24,894 nt of DNA from an uncultured Oscillospiraceae bacterium. GTDB lineage: Bacteria; Bacillota; Clostridia; Oscillospirales; Acutalibacteraceae. The position numbers and the translations under genes are program-made. Below the pieces are notes generated by a model. The model was not told where the DNA came from. It worked only from the letters and a program-made list of their open reading frames with translations, and ran no database searches. Below, one piece after another: positions 1 through 6,969 of the stretch (position 1 is its first letter; each line of letters opens with the position of its first letter). The DNA is taken from contig CAUGOD010000038.1 in the NCBI GenBank assembly GCA_959601025.1, forward strand, positions 1 to 24,894, in the 5' to 3' direction.

Positions 1-57
1 AGCATTTCTCGATTGCGCCGCCGGATAAGGCTGGCAGAGAATCCGGCTGGGCGGCGC
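1..57 (+). repeat. Two-hairpin structured repeat, copy A (cut by window edge)
   Basis: This is the first of three copies of a roughly 70-base element; the others lie at 4378-4446 and 4467-4534 on the minus strand. The window begins inside the loop of hairpin 1, so only its 3' arm (GCATTTCTC, 2-10) is visible. Hairpin 2 runs from GCGCCGCC (15-22) to GGGCGGCGC (49-57). Aligned with copy B, about 55 of 61 positions match, and the differences lie mostly in the loop of hairpin 2. It sits about 67 bases before asnS and points the same way as that gene. It could be a REP-like dispersed repeat or a 5'-UTR element. Confidence 0.75.
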
Positions 58-124
58 TATGAACTACGGATAAAAAGGAAGCCGCGGATCTCGTATGTCC
101 GCTCGGCGAAAGGATGAAAAGGGA

Positions 125-1519
125 ATGAAACGTAAAGAAATCGCGTCGCTGTACGCGGACGCGGAACAGCTGGCGGGACAGGCCGTTACGGTATGCGGCT
201 GGATTCGCACCCTGCGCCAGTCGAAAACCATCGCCTTTATCGAACTGAACGACGGCAGCTGCCAGCGCAACCTGCAGGTGATCGCCGAGGAGGGAACGCT
301 TTCAGCGTTTGACGAGGTGGTCCGACTGAATGTCGGCTCGGCCCTCGTGGTCTCCGGAATGGTCACGATGACCCCCGGCATGAAGCAGCCGTTCGAGCTG
401 CACGCCGCATCGGTGGAGGTAGAGGGCCGCTCCACCCCGGATTACCCGCTGCAGAAAAAACGCCATTCCATGGAATTCCTCCGTACCATCGCCCACCTGC
501 GGCCCCGGACAAACACCTTCAGCGCGGCGTTCCGGGTGCGGTCGGAATGCGCGTTCGCTATCCACCAGTTTTTTCATGACCGCGGCTTTGTCTATGCCCA
601 TACCCCGCTGATCACCTCCAGCGACTGCGAGGGGGCGGGGGAAATGTTCCACGTCACCACCCTCGACATCGCGAATCCGCCCCGCACGGAGGACGGCACG
701 GTGGATTATTCGCAGGATTTTTTCGGCAAGCATACCTCGCTGACCGTTTCCGGCCAGCTGGCGGCGGAATGTATGGCCATGGCGTTCGGCAAGGTCTACA
801 CCTTCGGGCCGACCTTCCGCGCCGAAAAATCCAACACCCCCCGGCATGCGGCGGAGTTCTGGATGATTGAGCCGGAGATCGCTTTCGCTGACCTGCAGGA
901 CGATATGGAACTGGCGCGGGATATGATCAAGCATGTCATCGCGCATGTCCTGACCAAATGCCCCGACGAGATCGATTTCTTCAACAGCTTCTTTGACAAA
1001 GGCCTGCGGGAACGGCTGGAGTTCATTGTGGCTTCGGATTTCGCTCACGTCACCTATACCGAAGCAATCCGCCTGCTGGAGGAGCATAAGGAACCGTTTG
1101 AATTCCCGGTATACTGGGGCTGCGACCTCCAGACCGAACACGAGCGGTATCTGACCGAGCAGGTGTTCCGGCGTCCGGTGTTCGTCACCGACTATCCAAA
1201 GGAGATCAAGGCTTTTTATATGCGGTTGAACGACGACGGGAAAACCGTTGCGGCGATGGACCTTCTGGTGCCGGGGATAGGGGAGATCATCGGCGGCAGC
1301 CAGCGCGAGGAACGGCCCGAAATGCTGGAAAAGGCGATGGAATTCTTCCATCTCAACAAAGCCGACTACGACTGGTATATGGACCTGCGCCGTTTCGGCG
1401 GCGCCCGCCACGCCGGCTTCGGCCTGGGCTTTGAGAGGCTGATTATGTATGTGACCGGTATCCCAAACATCCGGGATGTGCTGCCTTTCCCGCGAACCAC
1501 CGGTTCAGCGGAATTCTGA
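125..1519 (+). CDS. asnS: Asparagine--tRNA ligase (AsnRS)
   Basis: This class IIb aminoacyl-tRNA synthetase charges tRNA-Asn with asparagine using ATP in the cytoplasm. At 464 aa it has the normal length. The N-terminal OB-fold anticodon-binding domain is seen in the VCGWIRTLRQSK stretch. Motif 2 is seen as FRAEKSNTPRHAAEFWMIEP, and motif 3 near the C-terminus as GFGLGFERLIMYVTGIPNIR. The ATG at 125 is chosen because its product starts MKRKEIASLY as in other AsnRS; an in-frame ATG at 95 would add ten atypical residues. An AAAGGA lies about ten bases upstream of 125. The gene converges on yfhO and both share the terminator at 1564-1594. A structured repeat lies just upstream. Identity is very secure; only the start is open to doubt. 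Confidence 0.97.
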   Translation: MKRKEIASLYADAEQLAGQAVTVCGWIRTLRQSKTIAFIELNDGSCQRNLQVIAEEGTLSAFDEVVRLNVGSALVVSGMVTMTPGMKQPFELHAASVEVEGRSTPDYPLQKKRHSMEFLRTIAHLRPRTNTFSAAFRVRSECAFAIHQFFHDRGFVYAHTPLITSSDCEGAGEMFHVTTLDIANPPRTEDGTVDYSQDFFGKHTSLTVSGQLAAECMAMAFGKVYTFGPTFRAEKSNTPRHAAEFWMIEPEIAFADLQDDMELARDMIKHVIAHVLTKCPDEIDFFNSFFDKGLRERLEFIVASDFAHVTYTEAIRLLEEHKEPFEFPVYWGCDLQTEHERYLTEQVFRRPVFVTDYPKEIKAFYMRLNDDGKTVAAMDLLVPGIGEIIGGSQREERPEMLEKAMEFFHLNKADYDWYMDLRRFGGARHAGFGLGFERLIMYVTGIPNIRDVLPFPRTTGSAEF

Positions 1520-1563
1520 GTGGGTGTTCCCTCGGCGGCCGGCTCTGCAGCGATTACCGTAAT

Positions 1564-1594
1564 AAAAGCTCCCGTCCATGGACGGGAGCTTTTT
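1564..1594. terminator. Bidirectional terminator between asnS and yfhO
   Basis: A perfect 30-base palindrome centred on CCATGG has arms AAAAGCTCCCGTCC and GGACGGGAGCTTTT, giving a T-run on either strand. It can end both the plus-strand asnS transcript and the minus-strand yfhO transcript. The yfhO stop codon (1593-1595) lies inside its edge. Confidence 0.93.
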
Positions 1595-4346
1595 ATGTTT
1601 CAATGAATCCGGTAACGTATTCCGGTTTTACGGCAGGAATGCAGTTTTTTTGCTCTTTCCTCCCTTTTCGCCGCCGCAGGAGCCATCCGGCCAGGCACGC
1701 TCCCGCCGTGGCGAGGGAGAGGGCGACGCCCGCCGTCAGCCCGCGGGGACGGAAGGACAGGGTGACGGTATGTTCTCCGGCAGGGAGGGGGACGGCGAGG
1801 AACGCTCCCGCCACATCCGAAACGGCGGCCTTTTTTCCGTCGATCCGCACTGTCCAGCCGCTGTCGGCAGGGAGAGAGGTGAACAGCACGCCGTCTCGGG
1901 GCGCAGTGAGAACGGCAGTGACCTGTGCGCCGCGTTCGTCTACGGTCAGTCGGTCGGGCGAGCCCTCCCGCAGGGAAGCGATCAGCCGGTCGAACGCCGC
2001 TTCGTCAAAGGCGGCGGCGTACAGCTCGCCGAACCAGCGGTTGGTTCCTGACGCCGGGATGGAGATCGTTACGGTCCCCGTCTCCTGCTCGCCGAGATCG
2101 ATCACGCCGCGCACCATCCGCTCGCCGCCGGCGTTGAGCGTTTTGCCCGACAGGCTTATCGCAACGGTTTCCGGCAGGTTATTCGAAAAATACAGCAGCA
2201 CATGCTGCCTGGCCGGATTTTCAATGGTCAGGATCAGCCGTCCCGTCCCCTCCGGGACTACAATCTGGGTGTGGGCTCCGGAGGAGCTCTTGCTCAGCGA
2301 GCCGTTCCAGCAGGAGGCCTGAACGGCCAGAGGAGTGAAAAAGGCTTCGGATGCGCCCGCTCCGCCCAGAGAGGCGAAGAAAGCATTCTGCAGCGTGAAG
2401 GGATCGGCGGCGTCCTCTGTCGACAGGGACAAAACAGCGCTGTCTGCGAAATAGGCGAGGGGAAGGGCGTTTTCATTGGCCCAGAGACTATGGCTACTCG
2501 CCTGGCTATTCGCCTGGCCATTCGCCTGGCCGACCGGAACCATACCCGCGCGGTCGTCCCGCCGGGCAAAAACGTAGCGGACGCCCAGCACGGCGTCCAG
2601 CGCGGAGGTGGAGCCGCTATACCGGAGAATTTTGTCGGAGGAGGCGGTGGTTATCCCCAGCCGCCGAAGGAACCCAAAGGTCTCCCGCCGGGAAAGGGAG
2701 CTGTAATGGCTCAGAGCGGGAAGGCCGCGTACCAGTCCATCGTTCGGATTCCGGGCGTTCCGGTCTTCCACCCGGTAGAAATTGTCGGCGGAAAGCGCGT
2801 CTCCGCGCTCAGCGGCGAGGGAGGAGAGCAGCGCGTTCTGTTGCTCCTCCCGTTCGAGGTATTCGGCAAAGGTTTTCCGCTCCTCAAAGCCCAACTCCGT
2901 ATTCAGCGAACGAAGGGAAAGCAGCGCGTTGCCTGCCAGCTCCAGCGGAACGCAGAGGGCGAGAAGGACGAGCGCCGTCCGCTGAAGCAGGCGGCGCTTC
3001 CGCGTCCGCAGTATCAGCAGCGCCGCGTACAGCGCGAGCAGACCGAGCGTGACCCCGAACCGGCCGGTGAAGGCGTCGGCGCTCTCCGGAAACAGCCATT
3101 CCGGGAGCTGGACTGCCAGCATCAGCAGGGCGGAGGCGGCGAAGCCGAGCCCGACCTGCCGCCAGCTCAGGCCTTCCGGCCGGGAAAGGGCGCGGGCGGA
3201 GACGGCGACAAGCAAAAAGATCAGACAGAAGGCGTACCGCCCGGGGAACCAGACCGGCGGCTGCCCGCCGTGCCAGAGGGTATCCAGCGGGTCCACCGCC
3301 ATGCTCAGCAGCAGAAAGCCGATCAGCGCCCCGGCGGCGAGCTTTTCCCGCCGGGGAATTTCCCGGTGAAGGAAATAGGCGGGCAGCAGACCAAGCGTCA
3401 GAATCCCGCAGTAGAGATTGGGCGTCCCGCTGCTGGTGGCGGAATCGTATGAGCCGAACGCCAGCTTCCCGAGCAGGGTCAGGGGATCGGCGGCCAGGCT
3501 GAGCCAGGGCAGGGTCGCCCCCACATCCCCCTGCGCCTCCCGCAGGGCCAGAAAGGCGGGAAGAAGCAGGAAGGCGCCCAGGCCCGCCGCGATTACCGCC
3601 GCGCCGAGCAGACGAAGGACGGCCCGACCGCACTCCTTTCGGGAAGCGCGCCGGGCGAAAAGAAGGGCGAGCAGGAACAGCAGGCTGAACCCGCCCGCCA
3701 TATACGCCGTATAAAAATTGGAGAGAAAGAGAACCGTATAGGCGGCGGCCAGAGGGGCGAACCGCCCGGTTCGGACCAGATGCCCTACCCCCAGCAGCAC
3801 GAGAGGGAGCAGCAGCACCGCGTCGAACCACATCAGGTTGAAAAAGAAAACGACGGCGTACCCCGACAGGCCGTACATCGCCGCGAACAGGACGTTCGCC
3901 GTTCCCCGTACGTCGGCGGCCTTTTGCAGGAAAAGCGACATGGCGGCGGCGCTCCCCGCCAGCTTGAGGGAGATAACCAGCAATACCGCTTCGGGCAGGA
4001 GAGAGCGGGGGAAGAACAGGGTCAAAGCGGTGAAAGGGCTGGCCAGATAATAGGAAAACAGGCCGAGAAAATTCATCCCCAGCCCGCCGTCCCAGGTATA
4101 CAGGAGATTGCCGCCGCCCCGAACGGCGTCGTACAGGGCGGTATGGTATTCGATATACTGCTGCGCGAGATCGGTAATCAGGATGGAACGGGAGCCGAAG
4201 GGAGCAATCCCGAACAGGCAGAGCGCCGCCGTCCAGACCGCCGCGGTCAGCAGAAAAGCGGCGGCCGGCAGCAGCCGGGAAAAAGCGGTCTTTTCCGTTG
4301 AAAAACGTTCCGTGCTGTTCCCCCGTGGCTGCATTACGTCAAGCAT
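1593..4346 (-). CDS. YfhO family multi-pass membrane protein
   Basis: This is a 917-aa polytopic membrane protein of the YfhO family. Members are GT-C-like proteins linked in Bacillus and relatives to glycosylation of cell-envelope polymers such as lipoteichoic acid; the substrate here is unknown. An N-terminal hydrophobic block of a dozen or so helices fills roughly residues 20-480. It is followed by an extracytoplasmic region to about residue 870, a final membrane segment and a basic tail (RRRKGRK). The early loop with DLAQQYIEYHTALYDA and TWDGGLGMNF is characteristic of the family. The start at 4346 is chosen because GGAGG lies six bases upstream. An in-frame ATG 111 bases further upstream overlaps the predicted -10 box and is unlikely to be translated. 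A short in-frame tandem repeat (GQAN-type) lies in the outer region. Confidence 0.88.
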   Translation of the reverse strand: MLDVMQPRGNSTERFSTEKTAFSRLLPAAAFLLTAAVWTAALCLFGIAPFGSRSILITDLAQQYIEYHTALYDAVRGGGNLLYTWDGGLGMNFLGLFSYYLASPFTALTLFFPRSLLPEAVLLVISLKLAGSAAAMSLFLQKAADVRGTANVLFAAMYGLSGYAVVFFFNLMWFDAVLLLPLVLLGVGHLVRTGRFAPLAAAYTVLFLSNFYTAYMAGGFSLLFLLALLFARRASRKECGRAVLRLLGAAVIAAGLGAFLLLPAFLALREAQGDVGATLPWLSLAADPLTLLGKLAFGSYDSATSSGTPNLYCGILTLGLLPAYFLHREIPRREKLAAGALIGFLLLSMAVDPLDTLWHGGQPPVWFPGRYAFCLIFLLVAVSARALSRPEGLSWRQVGLGFAASALLMLAVQLPEWLFPESADAFTGRFGVTLGLLALYAALLILRTRKRRLLQRTALVLLALCVPLELAGNALLSLRSLNTELGFEERKTFAEYLEREEQQNALLSSLAAERGDALSADNFYRVEDRNARNPNDGLVRGLPALSHYSSLSRRETFGFLRRLGITTASSDKILRYSGSTSALDAVLGVRYVFARRDDRAGMVPVGQANGQANSQASSHSLWANENALPLAYFADSAVLSLSTEDAADPFTLQNAFFASLGGAGASEAFFTPLAVQASCWNGSLSKSSSGAHTQIVVPEGTGRLILTIENPARQHVLLYFSNNLPETVAISLSGKTLNAGGERMVRGVIDLGEQETGTVTISIPASGTNRWFGELYAAAFDEAAFDRLIASLREGSPDRLTVDERGAQVTAVLTAPRDGVLFTSLPADSGWTVRIDGKKAAVSDVAGAFLAVPLPAGEHTVTLSFRPRGLTAGVALSLATAGACLAGWLLRRRKGRKEQKNCIPAVKPEYVTGFIET
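2492..2531. repeat. 12-bp in-frame tandem repeat inside yfhO
   Basis: Three and a third copies of a 12-base unit (GGCTATTCGCCT and close variants) encode the repeated residues GQAN GQAN SQAS in the outer part of the YfhO protein. The unit is a multiple of three, so copy-number change would preserve the frame. Confidence 0.8.
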
Positions 4347-4377
4347 GGGTTTCCTCCGCGTCATAATAGTCACCATA

Positions 4378-4446
4378 GCGCCGCCCGGCCGGATTCTCTG
4401 CCGACGTTTTCCGGCGGCGCAACCGAGAAATGCTGTCGCATTTCTC
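4378..4446 (-). repeat. Two-hairpin structured repeat, copy B
   Basis: Read on the minus strand, hairpin 1 is GAGAAATGC, loop GACA, GCATTTCTC (9 bp). The linker GGTT follows, then hairpin 2 from GCGCCGCCGG to GGGCGGCGC. The whole element lies between a predicted promoter (4456-4464) and the yfhO start codon. Its 5' edge lies about three bases after the expected transcription start, so it should be transcribed as the leader of the yfhO mRNA. Confidence 0.8.
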
Positions 4447-4455
4447 CTTAACGAC

Positions 4456-4464
4456 ATTATACCA
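4456..4464 (-). promoter_or_regulatory. Extended -10 promoter for yfhO
   Basis: On the minus strand the sequence reads TGGTATAAT, a consensus TGn-TATAAT extended -10. No good -35 box is seen 16-18 bases upstream, as is common for extended -10 promoters. Transcription would start near 4449, at the edge of repeat copy B. Confidence 0.6.
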
Positions 4465-4466
4465 TA

Positions 4467-4534
4467 ACGCCGCCCGGCCGGGTGCTATGCCGGCCTTTAC
4501 CGGCGGCGCAACCGAAAATGCCTGTCGGCATTTT
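4467..4534 (-). repeat. Two-hairpin structured repeat, copy C
   Basis: On the minus strand, hairpin 1 is AAAATGCC, loop GACA, GGCATTTT. Compared with copy B it has an extra C-G pair changed in both arms while the loop stays the same, so the helix is kept although the sequence differs. The GGTT linker and hairpin 2 (GCGCCGCCGG to GGGCGGCGT) follow. Copy C lies directly upstream of the extended -10 at 4456-4464. Confidence 0.78.
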
Positions 4535-4569
4535 TCCAACGTTACTATCTGAACAATAGATGCCGGGGA

Positions 4570-4627
4570 GAAAAACGATGGTGGCGCGAAGCGACAGGAA
4601 GGGCCTTTGGCCCGACAATCGTTTTTC
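4570..4627. other. Large inverted repeat with inner hairpin
   Basis: Arms GAAAAACGAT (4570-4579) and ATCGTTTTTC (4618-4627) are perfectly complementary. Between them is a smaller hairpin, GGGCC TTT GGCCC (4601-4613). Read on the minus strand the distal arm ends in TTTTTC, so it could terminate the SDR transcript. It could also be a second kind of dispersed repeat or a leader structure of an upstream yfhO promoter. Confidence 0.6.
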
Positions 4628-4630
4628 GAT

Positions 4631-4660
4631 GAATCCGGCATCGCCGGATTCATTATACCA
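4631..4660 (-). promoter_or_regulatory. Second extended -10 promoter with abutting palindrome
   Basis: TGGTATAAT on the minus strand (4652-4660) is identical to the yfhO-proximal promoter. Immediately downstream, 4631-4651 is a perfect inverted repeat with 9-base arms GAATCCGGC and GCCGGATTC around three bases. This would span about -6 to +15 of the transcript, where a repressor operator would sit. No clear -35 box is seen. Confidence 0.45.
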
Positions 4661-4701
4661 CGGAGAAACGCAAAAAGGAAGGAATTCCCGGGCCGTTTAC
4701 C

Positions 4702-5655
4702 TTATTTCCGTCCTTTAACAGGGGAGGGCTCTTCTTCTGCGGGAAGGGTCTCCTCTTCCGCAGGGAGCGGCTCTTCTTCCAGCGAGGAGCCTGCCGTATT
4801 TTCCTCATGGCATGGGGCCGCCCGCTCAGCTTCCGCCACCTTCTCGTCTGCGGCGCACAGGGCGTCGGCAAACTCCGCATACTGCGGGGTGGGCAGCCCA
4901 AAGCCGCCCGCTACCTCCAGCAGCGTGCCGGTGATAAAGGACGCGCCGTCCCCCGCGAGGAAAAGCACCGCCGCGGCGACCTCCTCCGGCGTGCCAACCC
5001 GGCCAAGCGGGACGTGCCGCAGGAAGGAGCGGCGGAAGGCTTCCGGCATGTTGTCCAGCGCGGCTTGCGTGCCGATCAGCCCCGGCAATACCGCGTTGCA
5101 GCGGATGTTCCACCGCGCGCCCTGCACGGCGAGGTTTTGGGTCAGGGCGTTGACCGCCGCCTTGGAGACGCAGTAGGCGGTGCGGGACAGGTCGGGTACT
5201 ACCGAGCCGATGGTGGAGATATTCACGATGCTGCCCCCTCCGGAGCGCCGCAGATAGGGGAGGGCGTATTTGCAGGGAAGAAACACGCTTTGCAGGTTGT
5301 TCCATACGATACGGGAAAAATCATCCGGGTCGCTGTGTTCCACATCCCGGTCGAGCCGTACGTCGGTCCCGCCGTAATTGTTTACCAGAATATCCAGTCG
5401 TCCCTCGGTCCGGGCGGCGGTTTCGACCATGATTCCGCAGGAAGCCGGCTCCTGCGCGTCATAGTGTACATACCGTGCCTTTCCGCCGTTTTCCGCGATC
5501 CGGGTGATCGCTTCTTCCGCCCGCTCCCTGTTCCGGGCCGCCAGATATACCGTCGCGCCCGCCCCGGCCAGCGCTTCGGCGCTCGCCAACCCGATCCCCC
5601 GGGTAGAGGCGGTGACCAGCGCCACCCTTCCTGTAAGCCGTTTTTCCTGTTCCAT
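4702..5655 (-). CDS. SDR-family NADP-dependent oxidoreductase, 7-alpha-hydroxysteroid dehydrogenase-like
   Basis: This classical short-chain dehydrogenase has 317 aa. The cofactor-binding motif is ASTRGIG (residues 16-22), with Arg19 and Arg41 placed to bind the NADP phosphate. The structural motif is NNYGG (92-96) in place of the usual NNAG. The catalytic Tyr161 and Lys165 lie in YCVSK; by S-x12-Y spacing the usual serine position is Thr148, preceded by Ser147. From memory, the run NISTIGSVVPDLSRTAYCVS and the C-terminal VAGGFGLPTPQY closely resemble clostridial 7-alpha-hydroxysteroid dehydrogenases, which oxidise the 7-alpha-hydroxyl of primary bile acids. Substrate is inferred, not shown. 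The last 50 residues are an atypical acidic tail with three 7-aa repeats. A terminator at 5770-5799 separates the gene from the upstream unit, so it is probably transcribed alone. The ribosome binding site is weak (AAAGG 13 bases upstream). Confidence 0.85.
   Translation of the reverse strand: MEQEKRLTGRVALVTASTRGIGLASAEALAGAGATVYLAARNRERAEEAITRIAENGGKARYVHYDAQEPASCGIMVETAARTEGRLDILVNNYGGTDVRLDRDVEHSDPDDFSRIVWNNLQSVFLPCKYALPYLRRSGGGSIVNISTIGSVVPDLSRTAYCVSKAAVNALTQNLAVQGARWNIRCNAVLPGLIGTQAALDNMPEAFRRSFLRHVPLGRVGTPEEVAAAVLFLAGDGASFITGTLLEVAGGFGLPTPQYAEFADALCAADEKVAEAERAAPCHEENTAGSSLEEEPLPAEEETLPAEEEPSPVKGRK
4717..4779 (-). repeat. Three 21-bp tandem repeats coding the acidic tail of the SDR
   Basis: Residues 293-313 of the SDR read EEEPLPA, EEETLPA, EEEPSPV: three 7-residue units encoded by three diverged 21-base units. 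This lies beyond the folded catalytic domain, which should end near residue 262. Confidence 0.8.
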
Positions 5656-5769
5656 ATCTCTGACCGTGCCTTTCTTTGGATACTTTTCCTGTGGATGCTG
5701 AGAGGGTTTGCTTCTTACAGAAAAAGTATATCCGTGCGGCGCGGGGATATCCGCCGGAGAGCCGGTAAC

Positions 5770-5799
5770 AAAAAAGCGCCCGGAGCACGGCCCCGGGCG
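5770..5799 (-). terminator. Rho-independent terminator after the GNAT gene
   Basis: On the minus strand a CGCCCGG/CCGGGCG stem is followed by CTTTTTTG. It lies 15 bases after the acetyltransferase stop and upstream of the SDR, separating the two transcripts. Confidence 0.85.
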
Positions 5800-5814
5800 A
5801 AATAACGTATAAGA

Positions 5815-6351
5815 CTACAGCGTTTTTTCCATAGCGAAGTTTTCCAGAAGGACGGGCGCGCCGTCCGCCCTGTTTTTCCGCACCACCGTCTGGGGATAAA
5901 GAAGGCGATAGCCCCGCCTCTCAAAAAAGGACCGGGCCGTGCGGGAAGTGTGGACGGTCATCAAAGAAAAGCCGCAGGAGCGGGCTTCCTTCTCCAGCGA
6001 CCGGGCGAGGGAAGAGGCGATCCCCTGGCCCCGGCAGCGGGGCAGGACGTACAGCCGGTCAAGATACGCGCCCCGTGCGGCGGCGAGGTCGCCGAAGCCG
6101 ACCGGCTCCCCGTTCTGCTCCGCAACGATGGTGTAATGGGCGGCGAGGCTTTCCGCCCACGCCCGTTCCCGCTCGGCCGCTTCCCGCCCGGTGAGGATGG
6201 GGGCCCAGGCGGCAAGCTCGGCGGAGGTATAATCCTCCCGGCAGGAGGGGAGGCCGGGAAACGCCCCATGGACGGATTCGCAGAACAGCCGGATCAAAGC
6301 AGAGCAATCCTCCGGCCGGTAAGGGCGAAGAAGAAATTTGGCTGTTTCCAT
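5815..6351 (-). CDS. GNAT family N-acetyltransferase
   Basis: This 178-aa protein has a GNAT acetyl-CoA-dependent acetyltransferase fold. It opens with LLRPYRPEDCSALIRLF, typical of the first strand and helix. The acetyl-CoA pyrophosphate loop (motif A) is seen as LYVLPRCRGQGIASSL, and the C-terminal part has ARSFFERRGYRLL, usual for the last strand-helix. The acceptor cannot be named. The start at 6351 is chosen because upstream in-frame codons lie inside the preceding gene. The ATG is only four bases after that gene's stop, so translation is probably coupled, which fits the weak ribosome binding site. Confidence 0.88.
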   Translation of the reverse strand: METAKFLLRPYRPEDCSALIRLFCESVHGAFPGLPSCREDYTSAELAAWAPILTGREAAERERAWAESLAAHYTIVAEQNGEPVGFGDLAAARGAYLDRLYVLPRCRGQGIASSLARSLEKEARSCGFSLMTVHTSRTARSFFERRGYRLLYPQTVVRKNRADGAPVLLENFAMEKTL

Positions 6352-6355
6352 TGCT

Positions 6356-6736
6356 TTAAAACGCCTGGTAGTAAGGGCAGTAGCCGTCCAGCCCCACATA
6401 ATTCCGTCGTCCGTCGAGCACGTCGTCCTCGTTTTCGTCAAAATCCACGCAGCCCTGGCAGCAGTGGGGCAGCACCTCCCGTAGCCGGGCGTCGTATTCC
6501 GCCCGGGACAGCAGGGTGACGTCCGCCTCCTCCATCATGGAGACGGCGGAGAAATTGACATAGCAGACGCCGATGTCCTCCCGTACAAAATAGGGGGGAA
6601 CGCAGTTGTCGGAATACAGGCAGCGCATGGGCAGAAATTTGCTGCCGCTTAAATTGACGTAGGCGACGAAATCCTCCATGGAATAGATTCCTTCCGGGTA
6701 CAGGTACGCGTCGCCGCCGATGTTGATGACTTTCAT
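6356..6736 (-). CDS. Hypothetical protein, Cys- and acid-rich, 126 aa
   Basis: I do not recognise this family. The product starts MKVINIGGDAYLYPEG and contains a CLYSDNC motif near residue 40, a C-C-x2-C group (HCCQGC) near residue 95, and the acidic stretch DFDENEDDVLDG. It has no signal peptide or membrane segment. The scattered cysteines could bind metal, but they do not form a standard zinc ribbon. The start at 6736 follows AAAGGAG, but the gap is long (14 bases); an in-frame ATG at 6817 would overlap the promoter. It is the first gene of a two-gene unit with the GNAT acetyltransferase and is divergent from the SPFH gene. Confidence 0.7.
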   Translation of the reverse strand: MKVINIGGDAYLYPEGIYSMEDFVAYVNLSGSKFLPMRCLYSDNCVPPYFVREDIGVCYVNFSAVSMMEEADVTLLSRAEYDARLREVLPHCCQGCVDFDENEDDVLDGRRNYVGLDGYCPYYQAF

Positions 6737-6788
6737 GGGTCTTGCTGGTTCTCCTTTCAGGCCGGATGCCGGCGCATGATTAACTCTT

Positions 6789-6817
6789 ATCGTAGCATAT
6801 TTATTCTGCAGTTGCAA
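6789..6817 (-). promoter_or_regulatory. Promoter for the hypothetical/GNAT unit
   Basis: On the minus strand TTGCAA (6812-6817), a 17-base spacer and TACGAT (6789-6794) form a sigma-A type promoter with four of six matches in each box. It overlaps an alternative upstream start of the hypothetical gene and so favours the start at 6736. Confidence 0.5.
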
Positions 6818-6854
6818 CGCGGAAACAGGTTTTCCTTCGGAATAAACAGAGACT

Positions 6855-6882
6855 TTGAAAACCGGAGGATTTATGCTAAAAT
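6855..6882 (+). promoter_or_regulatory. Promoter for the SPFH/zinc-ribbon operon
   Basis: TTGAAA (6855-6860), a 16-base spacer and TAAAAT (6877-6882) are seen, with TGC before the -10 giving an extended -10. It lies about 90 bases before the SPFH start and is divergent from the promoter at 6789-6817. It does not look like a sigma-W promoter. Confidence 0.6.
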
Positions 6883-6969
6883 GTCCTCAGTGGGAACATA
6901 CCGACGTTCTGTCTTTACGGCCCGGTGTGCCGTCCCGTTATTCCAATGCTGTCAAGGAGGAAATCGGTT

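Noticed and set aside
302..1411. Long minus-strand open frame opposite asnS
   Set aside because: It is antisense to a secure gene, has no family features, and such shadows are expected in GC-rich coding DNA.
4456..4457. yfhO translation start at the ATG within TATAATG (4457)
   Set aside because: That ATG overlaps the -10 box and would lie upstream of the transcription start; the ATG at 4346 has GGAGG at six bases.
4339..4653. 104-codon minus-strand frame through the repeat block before yfhO
   Set aside because: It begins at a -10 box, runs through hairpins, and its end overlaps yfhO in another frame; no ribosome binding site.
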